NCBI RefSeq assembly: GCF_019426345.1
Contig: NZ_JAHLLW010000003.1
Location: 124,001-188,000, forward strand
Direction: 5' to 3'
DNA: 64,000 nucleotides
DNA from: Marinomonas lutimaris
Lineage (GTDB): Bacteria > Pseudomonadota > Gammaproteobacteria > Pseudomonadales > Marinomonadaceae
Shown here: positions 47,812-56,929 of the stretch, one piece after another
Numbering within the stretch: the first letter of the stretch is position 1
Layout of the letters: each line of letters begins with the position of its first letter
Position numbers and translations under genes: made by a program
The notes under the pieces: generated by a model
The model's input: the letters and a program-made list of their open reading frames with translations, nothing else
What the model was told of the DNA's origin: nothing
Databases searched by the model: none

Positions 47812-49459
47812 GATAAGTAAAGTTCTTTTATTAGAAGATAACGCTTCAACACGCTTAATTGTGTCTAAGGCACTTCAAAATAAAGGGATTGAGGTGGTAT
47901 TAGCATCGACACTTGAAGAAGTTCGTCAGTGTTTTGCTGATGACTCTATAAAACTTTTCTTACTAGATGTTCATCTACCAGATGGAATATCAGATGAATT
48001 AATTCCACAAATTCGTCAACTCTATCCAATGGCGCCGATTCTGATGATAACAGCAGAATACGATAGTGCTCACATGGCACGATTGTTTGACGCTGGTGTA
48101 AAAGACTTTATTCAAAAACCCATTCTTCCACTGCTGTTATCGAATAAAGTACAAAGCTTTCTTGATTGGTCAGAAGTAGAGCTCGCTCTTTTTAGAGCAA
48201 ACGAAAACTACTTAAGTATTATGCAAGAAAAAGAGCAAGAAGAAGCGCTGGCTTTTTTTGTCTACGATCATATTTTACACACGCACTCTCATTCTATCGA
48301 AGGGGTAAATGTCGCAACGCTTTCTAGCGGAAGATTCTGTGGAGATATTCTGATATCAGCACAATCCCCAAATGGCAATTTGATTATCATGTTGGGGGAT
48401 GCAACGGGGCATGGTATGGCCGCAGCTATTACTATTTACCCTATGGTCGTGACTTTTAACGCCATGGTAGCAAAGGGATTATCACCAGGTGCTATATTGC
48501 GAGAATTAAGCGATAAACACTCACAAACCGTCCCAAGTAACCGTTTTTTTGCCTGTATTTTAATAGAAATATGTCTGTCAAAAAATACCATCAGTATCTG
48601 GAATGGCGGAATGCCTAATGTACTTATCTTCGATAACAACAAACAATTGATAGATAAAGTCCCAGCAAAAAACATGGCGATAGGTATTTTACCAACTAAC
48701 GACATCAGTACTAAATTCGATACATACCCCATTGAAAATATTGGATTTATTTCATTTTTTAGCGACGGACTAATTGAAAACAAATGCAATAATAATAAAA
48801 CACTTTGTTTTGAAGACGCTTATGCTCTTATTGCTGAATGCCCCACCGAAACAGAATATACAATTACTCGCATGCGGGCTATGGATGTAAGTCCAATGAG
48901 TAACCACGATGATATGACTTTATGCTGCCTAGATTTAGGTATTTTAAGGAATGAGCTATCTAGCAGCCCTGTCGAAAAACCATTCCCCAAAGGCAACTTT
49001 GCATTCAATTTTGAACTATTTGGAGATGCACTACTAAACGACAGTTTTACCTTAAAAATGATAGAGCTACTCGAGAGCTATGGCTTTTCTCCGTCGTTTT
49101 GCCAACGTGTATTTACCGTATCGACTGAATTAATTGTTAATTCAGTCGATCACGGAATTTTAAACATCCAATCCAATTTGAAAAAAACCGATTTTATTTC
49201 TTATCTTGATGATAGGAATGCGGCCATTAAAAAGCTTAATGATAGCCAAAGAATTACCGTAGCACTTAGCTGGAACCAATTTGAGAAATCATTGCTCTTG
49301 ACTGTCTCTGATTCTGGTAATGGTTATCAGATAAAAACTGAAACGATCCAACCTGACACTCAAGCGCATGGTCGAGGCTTAAGTATTGTAAATACCTTAT
49401 GCAATAGCCTTGTCTATGACCAAAACACCAACACAACACTCGCAACCTTACGATACTAG
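47804..49459 (+). CDS. Response regulator with PP2C phosphatase and RsbW-type kinase domains
   Basis: The 551-aa protein joins three domains. Receiver (1-120): acidic pair near residue 11, Asp55 in LLDVHLPDG, Thr83, Lys105. SpoIIE-type PP2C (about 165-380): metal ligands in CGDILIS (Asp181), LGDATGHGMAAA (Asp199), FFSDGLIE (Asp321) and NHDDMT (369-370). HATPase (about 395-551): ELIVNSVDHG (Asn446), VSDSGNGY (Asp503) and HGRGLSIVN. It can thus in principle both phosphorylate and dephosphorylate the STAS protein encoded just upstream, under control of receiver phosphorylation. It is in the chemotaxis operon, 8 bp before cheY, so CheA is the likely phosphodonor. Confidence 0.9.
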   Translation: MNKISKVLLLEDNASTRLIVSKALQNKGIEVVLASTLEEVRQCFADDSIKLFLLDVHLPDGISDELIPQIRQLYPMAPILMITAEYDSAHMARLFDAGVKDFIQKPILPLLLSNKVQSFLDWSEVELALFRANENYLSIMQEKEQEEALAFFVYDHILHTHSHSIEGVNVATLSSGRFCGDILISAQSPNGNLIIMLGDATGHGMAAAITIYPMVVTFNAMVAKGLSPGAILRELSDKHSQTVPSNRFFACILIEICLSKNTISIWNGGMPNVLIFDNNKQLIDKVPAKNMAIGILPTNDISTKFDTYPIENIGFISFFSDGLIENKCNNNKTLCFEDAYALIAECPTETEYTITRMRAMDVSPMSNHDDMTLCCLDLGILRNELSSSPVEKPFPKGNFAFNFELFGDALLNDSFTLKMIELLESYGFSPSFCQRVFTVSTELIVNSVDHGILNIQSNLKKTDFISYLDDRNAAIKKLNDSQRITVALSWNQFEKSLLLTVSDSGNGYQIKTETIQPDTQAHGRGLSIVNTLCNSLVYDQNTNTTLATLRY

Positions 49460-49467
49460 GATGAATT

Positions 49468-49833
49468 ATGAGCAAAAAACTACTTGTCGTAGATGACTCC
49501 CCTTCTGTTCGCCAGATGGTAGAAATGACCCTAAAAGGGGCTGGATACGCTGTAAAAACAGCCAATGATGGCCAAGCTGCATTAGGCCTTTGTAAGACTG
49601 AAATGTTTGATTTCGTACTCACGGATCAAAACATGCCCAATATGGACGGTCTTACCTTGATCAAATCACTGCGCGCGATGCCTAGTTATGCTCGGGTTCC
49701 TCTTATTGTCCTAACAACCGAAGCTGGGGACACAATGAAACAGAAAGGCAAGGCTGCAGGAGCGACTGGGTGGATGGTCAAGCCATTTGACCCTAAAAAG
49801 CTACTCGAAGTCGTTGCGAAAGTGCTTCGTTAA
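49468..49833 (+). CDS. cheY: Single-domain response regulator, CheY type
   Basis: The 121-aa receiver has the acidic pair in VVDDSPSVRQMV, phospho-acceptor Asp53 in LTDQNMPNMDGL, switch Thr in LTTEAG and Lys105 in MVKPFDP. It is very like CheY2/PilG-type regulators encoded ahead of cheA. GGATG precedes the ATG, 8 bp after the PP2C-regulator. In this operon it may act as CheA output or as phosphate sink. It need not control a flagellar motor; no flagellar genes are in the window. Confidence 0.93.
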   Translation: MSKKLLVVDDSPSVRQMVEMTLKGAGYAVKTANDGQAALGLCKTEMFDFVLTDQNMPNMDGLTLIKSLRAMPSYARVPLIVLTTEAGDTMKQKGKAAGATGWMVKPFDPKKLLEVVAKVLR

Positions 49834-49866
49834 GAACCTCATTTTGCGAATTCATTGAGAGACAGT

Positions 49867-51885
49867 ATGGATAATTTAAGTCAATACAATGAGGTTTTTT
49901 TCGAGGAGGCACAAGAACACCTCGAAACAATGGAAACACTATTGCTTGCCTACGATATCGATGCACCCGATATGGAAGAGTTAAATAGTGTTTTCCGTGC
50001 TGCCCACTCCATTAAAGGTGGTAGCGACATTTTTGGTTTCAAAGCTTTGACAGGGTTAACGCATGTTATGGAAAACATGTTGGACTCTGCGAGAAATAAT
50101 GAGCTGATATTAACAACGGATCTCATCACAGTTCTACTTGAAACAACCGATGTGCTTAAAAATATTCTTAGCTGCTATCGTGAAGAAAGTGAAATCGACT
50201 GGGAAATCATTGAAGCAAGTAAAGAAAGGCTAGGAGCCACATTACAAGCAATCGCAGGGGCAGGTGAACAAATCGATGCCCTTTTAGAAGAGGAAGAAGA
50301 TCAAGGGTTCGGCTTTTTTGACGAAGACGATGATGAAAGCGAAGAACAAGAAGATCCAGGTTTTGGCTTTTTTGACGAAGACGATGATAAAAGCGAAGAA
50401 CAAGAAGACCTAGGTTTTGGCTTTTTTGATGATGATCTTAATAGCGAAAAAGCGCCAGCCGATGACGAAAATGTTGGCTTTGGTTTTTTTGACGAAAACA
50501 TCGATACCTCAAATGAAGCTGACGAGCAACAAAACCCTGTTGAAAGAGATGAGATACAAAAGGAAGAAACTGACAACATCGGCTATGGGTTCTTTAATGA
50601 AGATCCTCAGACTGAACCAGCAGCCACTCCTATAGAAAATACAACGACACCACAACAAGCCACAACGCAGAAAAAAACGGCTGTAAAAGCACCGGCAAAA
50701 GCAGCCGACACAAAAGCGGAAGCCACCAGCATTCGAGTTGAAACAAATAAAATCGACAAACTGGTTAACCTAGTCGGCGAGCTTGTTATTACCCAATCCA
50801 TGCTGAATTTAATCGGCAGCGAAGTACAAGAAAGCATTGCCGATAAAATGCAATCGGCACTGATTGAACTTGAGCGAAACACCCGTGAAATTCAAGAAGC
50901 CGTTATGTCTGTACGTATGCTGCCTATTTCATTTGTATTTAACCGTTTCCCCAGACTTGTCCGAGATTTATCCACTAAATTAGAGAAAAAAATAAATCTA
51001 GTCATTGAAGGCGGAAATACAGAAATTGACAAAAATCTAGTAGAGAAAATCTCCGACCCTCTTCTACATTTAATTAGAAACAGCGTTGATCATGGTATTG
51101 AAATGCCATCAAAACGTTTGGAAGCTCATAAAGATGAAACAGGCATCGTTAAACTTTCAGCAGCTCAAAGAGGTGGCGAAATTGTTATCACCATAGCCGA
51201 CGATGGCGCGGGCTTAAATCGAGAACGAATCATCGAAAAGGCGTTAGAAAAAGAACTATCGTTACCAGAAAATTTATCAGACAGCGACGTTTGGCAGCTC
51301 ATATTTGAAGCAGGTTTTTCCACCGCTGCAGAAGTCACAGATGTATCTGGTCGAGGCGTTGGTATGGATGTGGTACGCCGCAACATTGAATCTCTGGGCG
51401 GACGTATCGAAATCACCTCTGCAGCAGGAATTGGCACAGTATTTACCATTAGCTTACCACTGACACTAGCCATCCTTGACGGTATGACTGTCGAGGCTTC
51501 AAATCAGGTATTTATTATTCCTCTAGTTAATATTGTAGAGAGTATTCAGCCTGTTGCAGAGCAGATAAAGCGCATAAAAGGAAAGCAACTACTTTGGGTG
51601 CGTGAAGAATACTGGCCTCTTATTGATATTGGAAAAACATTAGGTGGCAATACCACAGCAACGAATTTAGAAACAGGGATTGTTGTTCTGGTTGAAACAT
51701 CAAAACAACGATTTGGTTTAGTGATTGATTCCCTTTTAGGTCAACAACAAGTGGTGATTAAAAACTTAGAACGACATTATCGTCGAGTAGAAGGGATTGC
51801 TGGTGCGACCATAATGGGCGATGGAAGTGTCGCGTTAATTTTGGACGTTGACTCCATGACACAATTCATCCAATCGAACTTATAA
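49867..51885 (+). CDS. cheA: Chemotaxis histidine kinase CheA with repeated linker motif
   Basis: The 672-aa kinase shows the HPt domain with His47 (FRAAHSIKGGSDIFGF), then a linker, the dimerisation helices (IRVETNKIDKLVNLVGELVI), the HATPase (LHLIRNSVDHGIE, ADDGAGLN, SGRGVGMDVVRR) and a C-terminal CheW-like regulatory domain. The linker (about residues 147-246) has five G[FY]GFF[DN] motifs in an acidic context; the first three are spaced by exact 54-bp DNA repeats. No standard P2 CheY-binding domain is visible there. ATG 49867 is preferred to an in-frame TTG 12 bases before. Order cheY-cheA-cheW follows the che2 pattern. Confidence 0.95.
   Translation: MDNLSQYNEVFFEEAQEHLETMETLLLAYDIDAPDMEELNSVFRAAHSIKGGSDIFGFKALTGLTHVMENMLDSARNNELILTTDLITVLLETTDVLKNILSCYREESEIDWEIIEASKERLGATLQAIAGAGEQIDALLEEEEDQGFGFFDEDDDESEEQEDPGFGFFDEDDDKSEEQEDLGFGFFDDDLNSEKAPADDENVGFGFFDENIDTSNEADEQQNPVERDEIQKEETDNIGYGFFNEDPQTEPAATPIENTTTPQQATTQKKTAVKAPAKAADTKAEATSIRVETNKIDKLVNLVGELVITQSMLNLIGSEVQESIADKMQSALIELERNTREIQEAVMSVRMLPISFVFNRFPRLVRDLSTKLEKKINLVIEGGNTEIDKNLVEKISDPLLHLIRNSVDHGIEMPSKRLEAHKDETGIVKLSAAQRGGEIVITIADDGAGLNRERIIEKALEKELSLPENLSDSDVWQLIFEAGFSTAAEVTDVSGRGVGMDVVRRNIESLGGRIEITSAAGIGTVFTISLPLTLAILDGMTVEASNQVFIIPLVNIVESIQPVAEQIKRIKGKQLLWVREEYWPLIDIGKTLGGNTTATNLETGIVVLVETSKQRFGLVIDSLLGQQQVVIKNLERHYRRVEGIAGATIMGDGSVALILDVDSMTQFIQSNL
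50305..50604 (+). repeat. Five-copy GFGFF-motif repeat inside cheA
   Basis: Copies of G[FY]GFF[DN] start at 50305, 50359, 50413, 50476 and 50581. The first three lie in 54-bp tandem repeats that are almost identical at the DNA level, including the acidic spacer DEDDDxSEEQED; the last two are diverged. Confidence 0.88.
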
Positions 51886-51898
51886 GGAGGCATTTATT

Positions 51899-52381
51899 AT
51901 GGCAATACTTAAGCAGGGTAATACGTCTTCAATGCCTGCAAAAGAGTTCTTAACATTTGTATTAGGTGATGAAACCTATGCGCTTGATATTATGACTGTT
52001 AAAGAAATTCGTGGTTATGAACCGGCAACTAAAATTGCTAATGCACCTAGTTATATTAAAGGCGTTATTAACCTGCGTGGCGATATCGTCCCGATTGTTG
52101 ATTTACGAATTAAATTCAACATAGGTGAAGCGACTTATAACGAATGGACTATTGTGATTATGCTTAATGTGCGTGATCGCGTGGTAGGAATTGTAGTTGA
52201 TGGCGTTTCAGATGTAATGAATCTAGAAGCCGAAGAGATTAAACCAGCACCTGAGTTTGGTGTAGCTTTCGATAGCCGTTATCTCCATGGACTTGCCGCT
52301 TTGGAAGATCAAATGGTCATCATCGTCGATATTGAAGAGCTCATATCAAGCGATGAGATAGGCGTATTCGAGAGCGCATAA
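51899..52381 (+). CDS. cheW: Chemotaxis coupling protein CheW
   Basis: The 160-aa protein is a single CheW SH3-like domain: FLTFVLGDETYALDIMTVKE IRG near the N-terminus, then YIKGVINLRGDIVPIVDLRI and VGIVVDGVSDVMNLEAEEIK. It links CheA to receptor tips. AAGGAGG precedes its ATG, the strongest ribosome site in the operon, 13 bp after cheA. A 70-bp gap separates it from the receptor gene that follows. Length and motifs are standard. Confidence 0.95.
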   Translation: MAILKQGNTSSMPAKEFLTFVLGDETYALDIMTVKEIRGYEPATKIANAPSYIKGVINLRGDIVPIVDLRIKFNIGEATYNEWTIVIMLNVRDRVVGIVVDGVSDVMNLEAEEIKPAPEFGVAFDSRYLHGLAALEDQMVIIVDIEELISSDEIGVFESA

Positions 52382-52451
52382 GGATAAACATTATTCACAG
52401 TTGGCCTTCAAGGCTTCAAAGTAAACACGATTCATAGGAAGGGTTATTACC

Positions 52452-54332
52452 ATGTTAAAAAGCCTGTTTTCAAAACGATTAGATGATAATCAAATGATTA
52501 TCGCCAAAGACGATTGGGTCAATGCTCAAGGTCAATTAGATGCATTGACTCGTTCTCAAGCCATTATTGAGTTTGACTTACATGGCAATATTTTAATTGC
52601 CAATGACAATTTCCTAAACGCGCTTGGCTACTCTTTAGAAGAAGTTCAAGGCAAACACCATAGCATTTTCGTTGATAACAAATACCGTAATAGCCGTGAA
52701 TACAAAGAGTTTTGGGCTAAATTAGGCAGTGGTGAATTCCAAAGTGGCGAATTCTGTCGCTATTCTAAAGATGGCGAGGCCGTATGGATTGAGGCAAGTT
52801 ACAATCCTATTTTTGACGATAACAACAAACCGTACAAAGTTGTTAAATTTGCGACCGATATCACAGAAAAGAAAAAACAAAATACCGATTATGAGAGTCA
52901 GCTAGACGCGATTTCTAAATCTCAAGCGGTTATCTCTTTTGAACTCGATGGCACCATTCTTTCAGCAAATGATAATTTTCTGAATGCTCTCGGCTACTCG
53001 CTAGGCGAAGTTGAAGGTAAACATCATAGCTTGTTTGTTGATTCCGAATACAAGAAATCCGAAGAATATCGTAATTTCTGGCGCAGCCTTGCAAACGGTG
53101 AACATTTCATCGGACGTTATCCACGAGTGCATAAAAGCGGTAAAGTAATTTGGATACAAGCCAACTACAGCCCTATCCGAGACCCAAGTGGCACACCTTA
53201 TAAAGTCGTGAAGTTCGCAACGGATATTACTGCTGAAGTAGAAGCCGAACAGCAACTTCAACTTACTGTCAGTCAAGTCAACGCTGCCATTGATGCGGCA
53301 GTGAATAATGACCTCACTCAGCGAGTAGAGACTGAAGATAAATCTGACATGATGCTGAGTATCTCATCAGGTGTTAACTCTCTGCTCGATACCATGACTG
53401 AGATCATCATCAGTATTAAAAATGCTTCCGACGCCGTGTATACCGGTGCTCGTGAAATCTCTAATGGCAACACAGACCTTTCTAACCGTACCGAGCAACA
53501 AGCTTCTAGCTTAGAAGAAACCGCATCCAGTATGGAGGAGTTAACTGGCACCGTTCGCCAAAATGCTGACAGCGCCAAACAAGCAAACACCTTGGCTTCG
53601 AATGCCGTGACGATAGCAATAGATGGTGGCCACCTAATAGAAGATGTTGTGAAAACCATGGCATCGATTAATGAGTCTTCGCAAAAAATTGCCGATATCA
53701 TTGGCATGATTGATGGCATTGCTTTCCAAACAAATATCCTAGCACTTAACGCAGCGGTTGAAGCGGCCAGAGCAGGTGAACAAGGGCGTGGGTTTGCGGT
53801 TGTGGCGTCTGAAGTCAGAACCTTAGCGCAACGTTCAGCCAATGCAGCAAAAGACATTAAAGACCTTATTTCTGAGTCAGCAACAAAAATAAACAATGGT
53901 AATGATCTGGTTAATAAATCGGGCAATACCATGCGAGAAGTGGTTTCTGCCATCAAGCAGGTGAATGACATTATGGCTGAAATTGCCAGCGCATCAGCAG
54001 AGCAATCTTCTGGACTGGATGAGATAGGTAAGGCCGTAAGTCAAATGGATGAAATGACTCAGCAAAACGCGGCGCTAGTAGAAGAAGCCGCCGCCGCATC
54101 TGAAAGTCTATTAGGCCAAGCAGATCAATTAACGATGAACGTCAATAAATTCATATTGAATGATGACAATCAGTCTCAGAATATTAAACAAATTGCCCAC
54201 ACAACGAAATCGACACCCTCAAAACCTTCTACTGTGAAAAAACTGCCTTCTGCGTCAGCTCCGGTTAAAAAAGCGAAGCCTTTACCAAAGCCTCAGATCG
54301 ATGATGAAGACGATGGTTGGGAGGAGTTCTAA
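52452..54332 (+). CDS. Soluble PAS-PAS methyl-accepting protein with GWEEF tail
   Basis: The 626-aa receptor has no membrane helix. Two tandem PAS domains with PAC motifs span about residues 25-140 and 147-265 and are close copies of each other ([20 protein letters not shown] and [20 protein letters not shown]). A HAMP-like stretch (about 270-320) leads to the MCP domain with the tip [21 protein letters not shown] disordered Lys/Pro/Ser tail ends in the pentapeptide GWEEF, the CheR-tether form reported for P. aeruginosa McpB/Aer2. cheR is next. The ligand or cofactor (FAD, heme) is not apparent. Confidence 0.92.
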   Translation: MLKSLFSKRLDDNQMIIAKDDWVNAQGQLDALTRSQAIIEFDLHGNILIANDNFLNALGYSLEEVQGKHHSIFVDNKYRNSREYKEFWAKLGSGEFQSGEFCRYSKDGEAVWIEASYNPIFDDNNKPYKVVKFATDITEKKKQNTDYESQLDAISKSQAVISFELDGTILSANDNFLNALGYSLGEVEGKHHSLFVDSEYKKSEEYRNFWRSLANGEHFIGRYPRVHKSGKVIWIQANYSPIRDPSGTPYKVVKFATDITAEVEAEQQLQLTVSQVNAAIDAAVNNDLTQRVETEDKSDMMLSISSGVNSLLDTMTEIIISIKNASDAVYTGAREISNGNTDLSNRTEQQASSLEETASSMEELTGTVRQNADSAKQANTLASNAVTIAIDGGHLIEDVVKTMASINESSQKIADIIGMIDGIAFQTNILALNAAVEAARAGEQGRGFAVVASEVRTLAQRSANAAKDIKDLISESATKINNGNDLVNKSGNTMREVVSAIKQVNDIMAEIASASAEQSSGLDEIGKAVSQMDEMTQQNAALVEEAAAASESLLGQADQLTMNVNKFILNDDNQSQNIKQIAHTTKSTPSKPSTVKKLPSASAPVKKAKPLPKPQIDDEDDGWEEF

Positions 54333-54337
54333 ATCGT

Positions 54338-55135
54338 ATGGAAAGGGAATTTGGGTTCACTCAAAGCGATTTTAATAAGGTGCGTACTATCCTTGTCGGA
54401 CTGACAGGGATAAAGCTCGCCGACTCAAAAGAGTCGTTAGTATACAGCCGCCTAACCCCCAGAATCCGTAAGCTGGGGTTAAAAAGCACCAAAGAGTATT
54501 TAAAGTATTTAGAAGACCATCTTGATGAACAAGAAAACTTTATCAATGCTTTAACAACAAACCTGACCTCTTTCTATAGAGAGCCACACCATTTCAGTAT
54601 TTTGGCGCAATACATAAACCAAGGTGAATCGGTTAAAAGGATTTGGTGTGCGGCATCGAGTACTGGTGAAGAGCCCTACTCGATAGCCATGAGCTTAGTG
54701 AAGGCTTATGGCAAGTTCGATCATGACGTTCAAATTATTGCCTCAGATATCGACAGTAAAGTTCTCGAAGCGGCGAATAAAGGAACTTATCCTTTAGAAA
54801 AGGTAGAAGCTCTGCCCGATAAAAAAAGCTTTTTTGTAAAAGGTAAAGGCAGCAATGTGGGTTTAGCCAAAGTGGTGCCGCAGCTACGTGACATGATTGA
54901 ATTCATCCGCATTAATTTGCTGGATGAAAGTCTTCCAATAGAACCAAATCTAGACGTTATTTTTTGTCGTAATGTGATGATTTATTTTGATAAAGATACA
55001 CAAGCAAAAATATTAACTAAGTTATTGGCTAAGCTTCGACCCGGGGGGCTTTATATTGCGGGGCACTCTGAGAATTTTTCGCACTTCTCCAATGTTATGA
55101 AACCCATTGGTCGAACAGCGTACATCAAACTGTAA
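54338..55135 (+). CDS. cheR: Chemotaxis protein methyltransferase CheR
   Basis: CheR methylates receptor glutamates with S-adenosylmethionine. The 265-aa product has TTNLTSFYREPHHFSILAQY (the N-x-T-x-F-x-R region), the SAM motif WCAASSTGEEPYSIAMSLV, ASDIDSKVLEAANKGTYPL and DVIFCRNVMIYFD. The start is ATG 54338, 5 bp after the receptor stop; its ribosome site GGGAGGAG (54319-54326) lies inside the codons of the receptor's GWEE. The receptor tail and CheR are therefore linked both functionally and at the translation signal. Confidence 0.94.
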   Translation: MEREFGFTQSDFNKVRTILVGLTGIKLADSKESLVYSRLTPRIRKLGLKSTKEYLKYLEDHLDEQENFINALTTNLTSFYREPHHFSILAQYINQGESVKRIWCAASSTGEEPYSIAMSLVKAYGKFDHDVQIIASDIDSKVLEAANKGTYPLEKVEALPDKKSFFVKGKGSNVGLAKVVPQLRDMIEFIRINLLDESLPIEPNLDVIFCRNVMIYFDKDTQAKILTKLLAKLRPGGLYIAGHSENFSHFSNVMKPIGRTAYIKL

Positions 55136-55144
55136 GGTTGTCCT

Positions 55145-55765
55145 ATGGCATTAAAAGAATCGGTAATTGAGCACTTTTCGACACGAAAACACTTCGACAA
55201 CACGTTTGATATTATGTCGGTAAAAGTGCTACCAGGAGAATACTTCGCAACCAAAGACGACGTGATGATTACCACTTTATTGGGATCATGCGTCTCTGTA
55301 TGTCTATATGATGCTACCGCGAAAGTGGGTGGTATGAACCACTTTCTGCTACCAGACGGCGGAGATGCAAACGACCTGCTGTCTTCTGCAGGGCGTTATG
55401 GCGTTTATGCTATGGAGTTATTAATTAACCACCTTATCAAGCTAGGGGCTCGCAGAGAACACTTTAGAGCTAAGGTTTTCGGTGGTGGAAGTGTTATCAA
55501 AGGTATGACAACTCAAAACATCGGCAAGAAAAACGTCGATTTCATCCAGTCCTATTTACAGAATGAAGGAATTTCTATTGAGTCCTCGGACTTATTAGAT
55601 ATTTACCCTAGACGTGTTAATTTTTTCCCTTCTACAGGCAGGGTGATGATGAAAAAATTACGTCAACATCATGATACTGAAGCCATTAACTGTGAATTAC
55701 GTTATAGAAAAGCGATATCTTCTGTCGGTAAAGACAACGACTCGGGCGATGTTGATTTGTTTTAA
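55145..55765 (+). CDS. cheD: Chemoreceptor glutamine deamidase CheD
   Basis: CheD deamidates Gln residues of receptors and in some species assists CheC-type phosphatases. The 206-aa product has the catalytic Cys49 in TTLLGSCVSVCLYD and His66 in VGGMNHFLLP, then KVFGGGSVI. It ends NDSGDVDLF, a tail also found (SGDIDLF) on the MCP-like protein at the head of the operon. It starts 9 bp after cheR and is followed by cheB at 17 bp. Confidence 0.94.
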   Translation: MALKESVIEHFSTRKHFDNTFDIMSVKVLPGEYFATKDDVMITTLLGSCVSVCLYDATAKVGGMNHFLLPDGGDANDLLSSAGRYGVYAMELLINHLIKLGARREHFRAKVFGGGSVIKGMTTQNIGKKNVDFIQSYLQNEGISIESSDLLDIYPRRVNFFPSTGRVMMKKLRQHHDTEAINCELRYRKAISSVGKDNDSGDVDLF

Positions 55766-55782
55766 TCCTTTTATGGAAACCT

Positions 55783-56823
55783 ATGCAGCCTAAAAAAATT
55801 AAAGTGCTTATTGTCGATGACTCTGTTTCTATGCAAAAAGTTCTGCAGGAAGTCATTGAGTCTGACCCTAGTTTAGAAGTTGTTGGCGTAGCCAAAAATG
55901 CTTTTGAAGCAAAGCAAATGGTGAATGATTTATCCCCTGATGTCATCACTCTCGATGTAGAAATGCCTAAAGTAAGTGGGCTGCGCTTTCTTGAAGTACT
56001 AATGAAAGTAAAACCCACTCCTGTTGTGATGATATCCACGCTAACTAAAGCGAATGCTGATACTACTTTACAAGCATTGGAATTAGGCGCTGTCGATTAC
56101 ATTGCCAAACCTCAAATAAACCAAGAGGAAATGTTTCAGCGCTATAAAAAAATGGTCATCAAAAAAATTCAAATGGCCGCGTCATGTAACATTTCAACCG
56201 GTATAAATCATCAACCTCTAAATACAACCCAGCCATCTGTAGCTGAATCATTTTCCTCTAATAGAGTATTGGCAATCGGAGCATCGACTGGAGGAACAGA
56301 AGCGATTAACTATTTACTCAGTAGGCTTCCTAGCGCTAACTTTGCTCTTATGATTGTCCAACATATGCCAGCAGGCTTTACCTCTACCTTTGCAAGCCGT
56401 CTAGATAGAACAACAGAATTCACCGTTGTAGAAGCGCAAGGAGGAGAATTGATTCGACCAGGCGTTGCTTACCTGGCACCCGGTGATTTTCACATGAAAG
56501 TCATAAGCTCGAACGATCAACTCTACACAGACGTATATAAGGCGGAAAAGGTATCTGGTCATCGCCCTTCCGTCGACGTGTTATTTAAATCGGTAGCAGA
56601 TGAAATTGGCCGCTATGCGTTTGCAACCTTATTAACAGGGATGGGCAAAGATGGCGCGCGAGGACTAAAAAGAATTAAAAATGCCGGAGGGTTTACTGTC
56701 GTACAAGATGAGTCTTCCTGTGTGGTATACGGTATGCCGAGAGCCGCTGTCGAATTGGATGCTGCCAACGTTATTACACCATTAAACAATATCAAAGAAA
56801 CATTCGTCGAAAAGTTACGCTAA
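55783..56823 (+). CDS. cheB: Chemotaxis response regulator methylesterase CheB
   Basis: CheB removes methyl groups and deamidates receptors when phosphorylated by CheA. The 346-aa product has the receiver with VDDSVSMQ, Asp58 in LDVEMPKVSG and a Lys in YIAKPQ, a linker (about 120-160), and the esterase with catalytic Ser168 (GASTGGTEAI), His194 (VQHMPAGFTS) and Asp290 (GMGKDGARGL). It is the last gene of the operon and is followed by a strong bidirectional terminator. Confidence 0.95.
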   Translation: MQPKKIKVLIVDDSVSMQKVLQEVIESDPSLEVVGVAKNAFEAKQMVNDLSPDVITLDVEMPKVSGLRFLEVLMKVKPTPVVMISTLTKANADTTLQALELGAVDYIAKPQINQEEMFQRYKKMVIKKIQMAASCNISTGINHQPLNTTQPSVAESFSSNRVLAIGASTGGTEAINYLLSRLPSANFALMIVQHMPAGFTSTFASRLDRTTEFTVVEAQGGELIRPGVAYLAPGDFHMKVISSNDQLYTDVYKAEKVSGHRPSVDVLFKSVADEIGRYAFATLLTGMGKDGARGLKRIKNAGGFTVVQDESSCVVYGMPRAAVELDAANVITPLNNIKETFVEKLR

Positions 56824-56866
56824 AGCCCTTCTAAACAGACGCTCTAACACTATGTAAAGCGCATAA

Positions 56867-56905
56867 AAAACTGGGATGACACTTTAGAAGTTTCATCCCA
56901 GTTTT
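56867..56905. terminator. Bidirectional terminator at the end of the chemotaxis operon
   Basis: Perfect arms AAAACTGGGATGA/TCATCCCAGTTTT, with an inner ACTT/AAGT, separate cheB from the convergent glutamate-synthase-like gene; both sides have A/T runs. Confidence 0.93.
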
Positions 56906-56929
56906 ATTAAAAGCGAAGCAAAAAATAAC

